The position numbers and the translations under genes were made by a program. Shown here piece after piece: positions 8,423-12,834 of a DNA stretch of 21,436 bases (position 1 is its first letter; each line of letters opens with the position of its first letter). Source of the DNA: JARYMI01 sp037444845 (GTDB lineage Bacteria; Acidobacteriota; Aminicenantia; Aminicenantales; UBA8522). The stretch spans positions 1-21,436 of the forward strand of contig JBBILQ010000048.1 in NCBI GenBank assembly GCA_037444845.1, written 5' to 3'. Under the pieces are notes generated by a model. That model did no database searches and was not told the origin of the DNA. It saw only the letters and a program-made list of their open reading frames with translations.

Positions 8423-8451
8423 AGAATAACAATTCCTCAATTGGCTGTCAA
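8423..8451 (-). promoter_or_regulatory. sigma70-type promoter for the Ser/Thr kinase
   Basis: Minus strand TTGACA (8451-8446), 17 bp, TATTCT (8428-8423). Predicted start near 8416, about 25 nt before the kinase ATG at 8391. It lies in the divergent region between the kinase and the M16 remnant. Confidence 0.6.
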
Positions 8452-8577
8452 ATGTTAAAAAATAGCTGCACTCAAGCCTAAGGGAAGAAATGGAATGACT
8501 GTTGCGTCTAAAACATAATAGTGTTCAGGGCTTCGCGGGAAACTCGCGTCAATTCTTCTAAAAGGAGGCGTAATGAC

Positions 8578-9265
8578 ATGAAACGCGCATTTTTAACTGT
8601 CATCGGTTTTTTGGCCTCTATCTCGATTGTCTTGGCCGCAGAAGTCACTCTCGACGCCAAAGAGCATGTTCTCGAAAACGGAATGAAAATCCTGATGATC
8701 CAGAAGTCGGGCGTGCCTCAAGTCGTTTGCCACGTATACTACAAAGTGGGTTCAATCAACGAGCGTCCGGGCATCACTGGGATCGCCCATCTCCACGAGC
8801 ACATGATGTTCAAGGGCACGAAGATGATGGGCGTCTCTGATTTCGAGGCCGACGCCGCCATTGACCGGAAGATCGACGAACTCATGGGCAAAATCTGCCG
8901 GGAAAAATAAATGTGAACAGGACGTTCATTTCATCCCGAAGGCGATCAACTATTACCTGGAGAGCTTTTCCGATAACTTCCAGTCTCCGCAGATAACCAT
9001 GGCCAATTTTGCCATGCTCGAGATGCAGGGAAAGCCGATGGATTATTACAAAAACCTACCGCGATAAGATCAAAGCCGTGACTAAAGAGAAAGTCACGAA
9101 GTCGCGACAAAATACATCCATCCCGAAAAAATAGCCATCATGATCGCCGGCGACTGGGAGCCCTGCCACAAGGGTTCGGATAAACTGCCCGGCGGCCTCG
9201 ACCAATTCGGGAAGGTTCGTCGGGTCAACAAGCGCGACCCTATAACGGGCGAAGAAAATAAATAA
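8578..9265 (+). pseudogene. decayed M16 (pitrilysin-family) zinc peptidase
   Basis: The start is intact: AAGGAGG about 10 bp before ATG 8578, then a signal peptide (MKRAFLTVIGFLASISIVLAA) and the beginning of an M16 domain with the inverted zinc motif HLHEH followed by MMFKGT. The frame stops at 8908-8910. Homologous sequence continues in a second frame (INYYLESFSDNFQSP to GKPMDYYKN, up to about 9056), then a third (YRDKIKAVTKEKV), then a fourth segment from about 9101 (VATKYIHPEKIAIMIAGDWEP to TGEENK, stop 9263-9265). At about 690 bp, against roughly 1.4 kb expected for a single-unit M16 peptidase, it has also lost much of its middle. The upstream in-frame ATG at 8521 is not needed. It is non-functional as a peptidase. 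Confidence 0.85.
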
Positions 9266-9293
9266 CAGAAGAGATCGTTCATTGGCCACTAAG

Positions 9294-9366
9294 CGCGCCC
9301 GGAGGGATTTGAACCCCCGGCCTTTGGATTCGAAGTCCACCGCTCTATCCACTGAGCTACGGGCGC
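9294..9366 (-). tRNA. tRNA-Arg (anticodon TCG)
   Basis: Read on the minus strand, acceptor GCGCCCG (9366-9360) pairs with CGGGCGC (9301-9295), with discriminator G at 9294. The D arm GCTC/GAGC, anticodon loop CTTCGAA (anticodon TCG, reading CGA) and T arm GGGGG-TTCAAAT-CCCTC are in order, 73 nt in total. The anticodon stem has one G-A mismatch at its outer pair (27-43). The 3' CCA is not encoded. A promoter lies at 9379-9407. Confidence 0.93.
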
Positions 9367-9378
9367 GCCAGGCCTAAT

Positions 9379-9407
9379 ATCATAGCGCAGCCTCATGGAC
9401 GTGTAAA
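9379..9407 (-). promoter_or_regulatory. promoter of tRNA-Arg
   Basis: Minus strand TTTACA (9407-9402), 17 bp, TATGAT (9384-9379), ending 12 bp before the tRNA 5' base, so the precursor has a short leader. It marks where the chromosomal backbone resumes beside the cassette region. Confidence 0.55.
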
Positions 9408-9479
9408 CTGAAACTGGACAAAGTTCTTTTCCGCATGAAAAGGGCGTGACTCTTGAAGAATGAAGAGGTCCGAGAGACT

Positions 9480-9512
9480 TCGCGTGAGATCCGCTGGAGT
9501 GATTTGTTAGCC
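9480..9512 (-). repeat. partial attC-like site at the end of the cassette array
   Basis: Five bases after the mazF stop (minus strand) is GGCTAAC (9512-9506), identical to the R'' arm of the site at 10164-10233. It continues AAATCACTCCAGCGGA, a typical attC R''-L'' beginning. No matching L'/R' half (GTTAGCC) follows before the tRNA-Arg promoter, so the site seems truncated. Confidence 0.4.
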
Positions 9513-9517
9513 TGATT

Positions 9518-9841
9518 TCAATAAATATCCAATTGTATTTTGATGGCCTCTTCAATCCTGCGCATATCTTCTTCTGAAAGAAGGCCAGCCCGTTTAAAAA
9601 GTCGTAACTTGCTCACGTTTGCCAGTTGATCGGCCATGGTTTTACTTTCTTTGCCCTCAAAAATCACCAATGCCTCGCTTGGATATAGACGATCTGTCTT
9701 GCTGGTTAGAGGAACAACTTGAACTCGATTGAGGAATTTATTTGAAGCATCATTACTAATGATTACAGCAGGGCGCTTCTTTTTGATTTCTCCACCAATA
9801 GAAGGATCGAAATTGACCCACCAGACCTCACCTCTTTTCAT
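9518..9841 (-). CDS. MazF/PemK-type endoribonuclease toxin
   Basis: A 107-residue protein of the CcdB/PemK-fold mRNA interferases, which cleave single-stranded RNA at short motifs and arrest translation. Family features are the N-terminal MKRGEVWWVNFDP, the RPAVIISND strand, VVPLTSKT and the hydrophobic C-terminal helix region. Length is normal and no frame break is seen. Its start lies 14 bp inside the end of the antitoxin gene, the usual coupling for such pairs. A promoter-operator precedes the pair (10075-10113). An attC-like arm begins 5 bp after the stop, suggesting this pair entered as an integron cassette. mazF is the family name, but the target RNA motif cannot be read. Confidence 0.92.
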   Translation of the reverse strand: MKRGEVWWVNFDPSIGGEIKKKRPAVIISNDASNKFLNRVQVVPLTSKTDRLYPSEALVIFEGKESKTMADQLANVSKLRLFKRAGLLSEEDMRRIEEAIKIQLDIY

Positions 9842-10058
9842 TCGCTATGTCCTTAAAAGTTGTTTCCGCCCAATCTAAGGCTTCTGCTTCTCTCTTTTTG
9901 TCCCTTGCCATTTGAGCGTAACCCGATTCCAGATTGGGCCGCAATACATGCGGGCGCACCAGTTCTTCAACAAATTTACTAATTTTGCGGGGGCCTATGG
10001 TCTTGTGGAGGCCCTCATAAACTTTCTCATCCACAGTTATTGTTAATTTTTTCTGCAT
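9828..10058 (-). CDS. ribbon-helix-helix antitoxin of the MazEF-like pair
   Basis: A 76-residue partner of the downstream MazF-like toxin. The N-terminus KKLTITVDEKVYEGLHKTIG, with a later helix SKFVEELVRPHV, has the pattern of a DNA-binding ribbon-helix-helix domain. The C-terminal charged helix (DKKREAEALDWAETTF) would wrap the toxin. It likely neutralises MazF and represses its own promoter. CGGAGG lies 6 bp before the ATG at 10058. This is an RHH-type antitoxin, not the AbrB-type MazE of E. coli. Confidence 0.85.
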   Translation of the reverse strand: MQKKLTITVDEKVYEGLHKTIGPRKISKFVEELVRPHVLRPNLESGYAQMARDKKREAEALDWAETTFKDIANEKR

Positions 10059-10074
10059 TGGAATCCTCCGTTTT

Positions 10075-10113
10075 ATATACGTATAATATACGTGTTTTCT
10101 TTAGATATGTCAA
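10075..10113 (-). promoter_or_regulatory. promoter and putative operator of the mazEF-like pair
   Basis: Minus strand TTGACA (10113-10108), 17 bp, TATATT (10090-10085). Overlapping the -10 region is an 8-bp direct repeat ATATACGT at 10075-10082 and 10086-10093, and the palindrome TATACGTATA at 10076-10085. Spaced repeats like these are typical binding sites for RHH antitoxins, so autoregulation is likely. The leader to ATG 10058 is about 20 nt. Confidence 0.65.
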
Positions 10114-10163
10114 TGAGAAATAAATTGATCATTCTTCGAGGAGAGTAATTCGTTTGATCATGG

Positions 10164-10233
10164 GGCTAACGGCCTGGTTCGGCAGCGTGGCGGATCACAG
10201 CGGAGCAACGTCGGCTGCAACCCATTGTTAGCC
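10164..10233 (-). repeat. attC-like integron recombination site 1
   Basis: The 70-bp site is bounded by perfect 7-bp inverted arms, GGCTAAC at 10164-10170 and GTTAGCC at 10227-10233 (the R'' and R' boxes). Inner segments GGTTGCAGC and GCTGCCGAACC (minus strand) form an imperfect L stem with bulges around a variable centre. It begins 33 bp after the methyltransferase stop and precedes the mazEF-like cassette, the position expected for attC. Confidence 0.6.
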
Positions 10234-10266
10234 ATCCATCAGCACGTTAGTGAGTTTTTTACCCCA

Positions 10267-11019
10267 TCATATTTTTTGCCCGACGAAGACTGTAAGTGGA
10301 TACTTTCCAGTGCCCAGAAGATGTTTGTCGTAAATACCATTCAGGTTTGTTTTCTGCATGGTCATTCCAGCCTCGTTGAAGACCGTTTCCCACGTAGCCT
10401 GTGAGAAAAGACCGAGTACGTGATGATCTTTATGAATAGTCAGTTCTCCCTTCTGCCGAATTAAATATACAAAAGTGGCCTCGTAGGTATTGGGGTGAAA
10501 CGGGTTGATATAATTGTTCTCTAATAAAGTCACATGGATGCCCTCCTTTTCGCCGGTGTATGCAAAATTATTGTTTTGAAAAGTCTCTTCCGTTTTTGCT
10601 ACAACCAGTAAAACACCGCCTCTCTTGAGGTGCACCACCGCGGTTCGAATGGCTTGCTGCAGATCGTTCAGTGATGACATGTAGTCTATGCTGTCCGGAA
10701 TGGCTACAGCATCGAACTGCCGGTTTAATTGCAATGCCCGCATATCTCCTTCAAGGTATTCAATGTCAGGATGTAAAACGCGCGCTATTTTCAGCATGCC
10801 CAGACTGAGATCCACGCCGGTTACGGCAAAATGCCGCTTGAAGATCCTGTCGTGGCTGCCTGCACCGCTCCCCAAGTGCAGTAACGTGATTGGAGGTTCT
10901 GCCGCCGTGCGTTTAATCAGATTGACGTAGACCATTACTTCATCTTCGTATTCTGCAGGGTCAGCGATCCAATCTTCAGTCCATGCAAGATCATTGTATG
11001 CAATCCACGTCGAGGCCAA
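10267..11019 (-). CDS. class I SAM-dependent methyltransferase (cassette gene)
   Basis: A 250-residue Rossmann-fold methyltransferase with substrate unknown. Motif I LLHLGSGAGSHD (about residues 46-57), the acidic GVDLS (D70), GDMR after strand 3 (91-94) and FDAVAIPDSIDY (motif IV region) are visible. The C-terminal half (GVLLVVAKTEE, NTYEATFVYLIRQKG) resembles small-molecule methyltransferases rather than rRNA or DNA enzymes. I place the start at TTG 11019 with AAGGA seven bases upstream. A longer frame from GTG 11079 would be translated out of the attC hairpin and adds 20 unconserved-looking residues. The gene is flanked by attC-like sites on both sides, has no clear promoter of its own, and probably depends on read-through from the PIN-toxin promoter. 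Confidence 0.82.
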   Translation of the reverse strand: MASTWIAYNDLAWTEDWIADPAEYEDEVMVYVNLIKRTAAEPPITLLHLGSGAGSHDRIFKRHFAVTGVDLSLGMLKIARVLHPDIEYLEGDMRALQLNRQFDAVAIPDSIDYMSSLNDLQQAIRTAVVHLKRGGVLLVVAKTEETFQNNNFAYTGEKEGIHVTLLENNYINPFHPNTYEATFVYLIRQKGELTIHKDHHVLGLFSQATWETVFNEAGMTMQKTNLNGIYDKHLLGTGKYPLTVFVGQKI

Positions 11020-11037
11020 AGTTATTTCCTTTTTGAT

Positions 11038-11095
11038 GGCTAACGTTTGAACTGTGCGGCGGCTAACAGCCGTCCGCACGAGTGGTTTGTTATGA
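11038..11095 (-). repeat. attC-like integron recombination site 2
   Basis: On the minus strand: R'' TCATAAC (11095-11089); 9-nt spacer; L'' GTGCGG (11079-11074), an unpaired A (11073), CGGC (11072-11069); 5-nt loop TGTTA; L' GCCG (11063-11060) and CCGCAC (11059-11054); 9-nt spacer; R' GTTAGCC (11044-11038). The single extrahelical base in L'', equal spacers and conserved AAC/GTT ends are the defining architecture of attC. The stop codon of the upstream antitoxin frame lies inside R'', as often in cassettes. Confidence 0.75.
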
Positions 11096-11273
11096 CCTTT
11101 CTCTTGATTCGCGTATTGCCTCTAATATATCTTTACGGGTAATCTTTTTGTTCAAGCCCCGCAATGGAAAACATATCGCCTTTGCGGCGACGAATGACAA
11201 TCTCTTCGTTTTTGGACTCTTCAAGAATGTCTGCCAGTTTCTCGCGAGCCTGCGAATAAGTATAAATTTTCAT
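11090..11273 (-). pseudogene. Phd/YefM-type antitoxin with a one-base frameshift
   Basis: ATG 11273 follows a GAGG ribosome site 4 bp past the PIN-toxin stop. The frame reads MKIYTYSQAREKLADILEES, a clear Phd/YefM N-terminus with IRRRKGDMFSI, but then ends early at 11133 (46 aa). Removing one G from the GGGG run at 11157-11160 restores AGLNKKITRKDILEAIRESR and a stop at 11092-11090, giving a 61-residue protein with the expected family C-terminus. The break is therefore either a real mutation or a sequencing or assembly error in the homopolymer. The restored protein would bind the toxin and the operator at 11678-11698. Unusually, it follows the toxin instead of preceding it. Confidence 0.72.
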
Positions 11274-11276
11274 GAT

Positions 11277-11666
11277 TCACCTCACTACTTTTATTCCAAG
11301 ACTTCCTGCAATATCGCACATACGATCATCAAGACTGATGAGAGACGATTTGTTTTCAATGCAGCACTGCAGATAGTACGCATCATGAGCATATATATTG
11401 AACCGCAAAGCCATTTTTATCGCCTCATGAATATTTACCGAAACCAACTTGACCGCTATTCTCTGCGATAGATCGAATGCACGAAGAATTTCTCGGTCAT
11501 GAAGACGCCCTTTTCTTTTCATGGCAATTAATGCATTGCCAATCTCATAGGGCAGAACTTCAGGCGAAACAATACCTTTTCCGGTGGTTTTATGAATAAC
11601 CCAATCACGGTCACTTTCATTGAGGATAACAGCAAGGAATACGCTTGCATCTGCTACAATTTCCAT
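11277..11666 (-). CDS. PIN-domain (VapC-type) toxin
   Basis: A 129-residue PIN ribonuclease of a type II toxin-antitoxin system, expected to cleave tRNA or rRNA. The acidic metal-binding set is complete: D6 (VADASVF), E41 (PYEIGNAL), D95 (AHDAYY) and D113 (SLDDRM). Family length is normal. The Phd-type antitoxin frame starts 4 bp after the stop, so the order is toxin first. The predicted transcription start falls on the A of ATG 11666, suggesting a leaderless message. It is the first gene, in transcription order, of the attC-bounded region. vapC is the family name. Confidence 0.9.
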   Translation of the reverse strand: MEIVADASVFLAVILNESDRDWVIHKTTGKGIVSPEVLPYEIGNALIAMKRKGRLHDREILRAFDLSQRIAVKLVSVNIHEAIKMALRFNIYAHDAYYLQCCIENKSSLISLDDRMCDIAGSLGIKVVR

Positions 11667-11672
11667 AAACTA

Positions 11673-11701
11673 ATTGTACAACTCACATATGGAGTTGTCA
11701 A
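11673..11701 (-). promoter_or_regulatory. promoter with embedded palindromic operator for the PIN-toxin unit
   Basis: Minus strand TTGACA (11701-11696), exactly 17 bp, TACAAT (11678-11673). The spacer is filled by an inverted repeat: ACAACTC (11678-11684), 7 bp ACATATG, GAGTTGT (11692-11698). A repressor there would block polymerase directly. Only 6 nt separate the -10 box from ATG 11666. Confidence 0.75.
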
Positions 11702-11722
11702 TATATATTATTGAGGCATAAC

Positions 11723-12129
11723 TATTAAAATACAGCATGCTATATTTGACGCAAATCTTATTTTATTGACGTCGTATATTATGTGATTCCATCGAATATC
11801 CCCACAGAATTGCAGCATTATCTTAAATCCATGATAGATTGCAGGCCGTATATTCGATGAATCAAATATCCATCAGAGGACCTATTATTTTCAGGATGGT
11901 CGCGGAAATTTTGCGGAGTGTAAAATTTCTCGGAAGCAATGGCTTTGCCTTTTCGTATTTTTTTACAGCTTGTCGAGAGGACTGAAAATGTCCGAATAGC
12001 TCTTTCGAGCTACATGAGTGTATATCAGGTTTCCATGGTCTCCAGGTATGAAGAAATGACCTGAGCGATAGGCCTGGAAGCTCTATTTTGGAAATATTTG
12101 AGAAACCTTCCCACCCAGTAGATTATTTT
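11723..12129. other. gene-free AT-rich interval
   Basis: About 400 bp with no convincing coding frame on either strand (longest credible frame is under 30 codons), clearly richer in A/T than the flanking fusA region. It holds the repeat structure at 11773-11870. No integrase gene or second full attC site can be seen. On the minus strand GTTATGC at 11722-11716, just at its edge, could be a leftover R' core. Confidence 0.7.
11773..11870. repeat. composite direct and inverted repeat
   Basis: CGTATATT occurs at 11773-11780 and 11847-11854. GATTCCATCGAATAT (11785-11799) is the inverse of ATATTCGATGAATC (11850-11863) except for one extra C, giving a 14-bp stem with a single bulge and about 50 nt between the arms. 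Both arms lie near AATATCC. Function unknown; a protein binding region or folded RNA are possibilities. Confidence 0.55.
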
Positions 12130-12834
12130 TCAGGCTCCGGCGATGAGGAGGGTGGTGGGGTCAAGGCTGATCTTGATCTCGCCGGCTGGAGGATAGTTCC
12201 GGTCTTTGACGACATCCAGTTTAACCCTATTGTCCCTGAACCTCAATGTTATCAAGACATCGATGTCGTTGAGACAGGGTTTGAGTTCATTCGGCAGCCC
12301 AGCGTCATCGAAAAGCGGCTCCTCCCCTTTGAGCGAGGCGCTGAACCAGACTTCAAGTCCCATGCGGCCCGCAAAATCCTTGAATTTCTGGAGGTCGCCG
12401 GCCAAGGACTGGAGGAAATTATAGCCATCAACGATGATCGTCTCGGCCGCAAACTTTCCGTGGATGATCATCGCCTCAAGGCTGCGCAGAACCGGTTCCG
12501 TCTTAGCTCCCTCCTGATTAAAGTTCATGATGACGCGGTTTTTGATGAGATCATCGTGGACATCGGCGGCTGATTCCAAGTTAAGACGTCCGGCGATCTC
12601 GCGGAACATGTCTTCGTACCAGCCGATGATATGATCGACGCGGCTCGAGTAGGAGACGTGGATGACCGGTTTCTGCTGGAAAAGCTTGTCTGTGGCGATC
12701 TGGACAAGGCAGGCCGTCTTGCCGACGCCTTTCCGTGAGGCAAGGACTCCAATGTTCCCTCTACCCAGCCCGCCGTAGATCGATTCTTCCAGGATTCGGA
12801 GCGGGCTCCGTTTGATGAATTCCTCTCTTATCAT
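12130..12834 (-). CDS. RecA/DnaB-fold P-loop ATPase coupled to fusA
   Basis: A 234-residue soluble ATPase resembling the core of DnaB/KaiC-type proteins. The Walker A region IGVLASRKGVGKTACLVQIA matches the DnaB style (A-x-R-x-x-x-GKT). Walker B is ETIIVDGYNFL, followed by a sensor-like VWFSASLKG and a late ITLRFRDNRVKLDVVKDRN block, as in DnaB/RadA-type ATPase cores. It lacks the DnaB N-terminal domain and any zinc finger or protease domain of RadA. ATG 12834 overlaps the fusA stop (ATGA), so it is translated with EF-G. It may act on nucleic acid or as a regulatory ATPase linked to translation; this is inference. I cannot assign a named gene. Confidence 0.7.
   Translation of the reverse strand: MIREEFIKRSPLRILEESIYGGLGRGNIGVLASRKGVGKTACLVQIATDKLFQQKPVIHVSYSSRVDHIIGWYEDMFREIAGRLNLESAADVHDDLIKNRVIMNFNQEGAKTEPVLRSLEAMIIHGKFAAETIIVDGYNFLQSLAGDLQKFKDFAGRMGLEVWFSASLKGEEPLFDDAGLPNELKPCLNDIDVLITLRFRDNRVKLDVVKDRNYPPAGEIKISLDPTTLLIAGA

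Noticed and set aside
8861..9067. 68-aa frame starting with ATG 8861 as a separate gene
   Set aside because: Its first 18 or so residues are an out-of-frame copy of the upstream M16 part; only the second half has M16 sequence, so it is a pseudogene segment.
9294..9366. tRNA-Arg as the attachment site of an integrative element
   Set aside because: No direct repeat of the tRNA 3' end is found across the accessory region and there is no integrase gene.
11020..11079. GTG start at 11079 for the methyltransferase
   Set aside because: It would be translated from the attC hairpin; TTG 11019 has AAGGA at good spacing and gives a normal methyltransferase N-terminus.
12088..12573. Plus-strand 161-aa frame
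   Set aside because: Antisense shadow of the P-loop ATPase gene, without family features or ribosome site.
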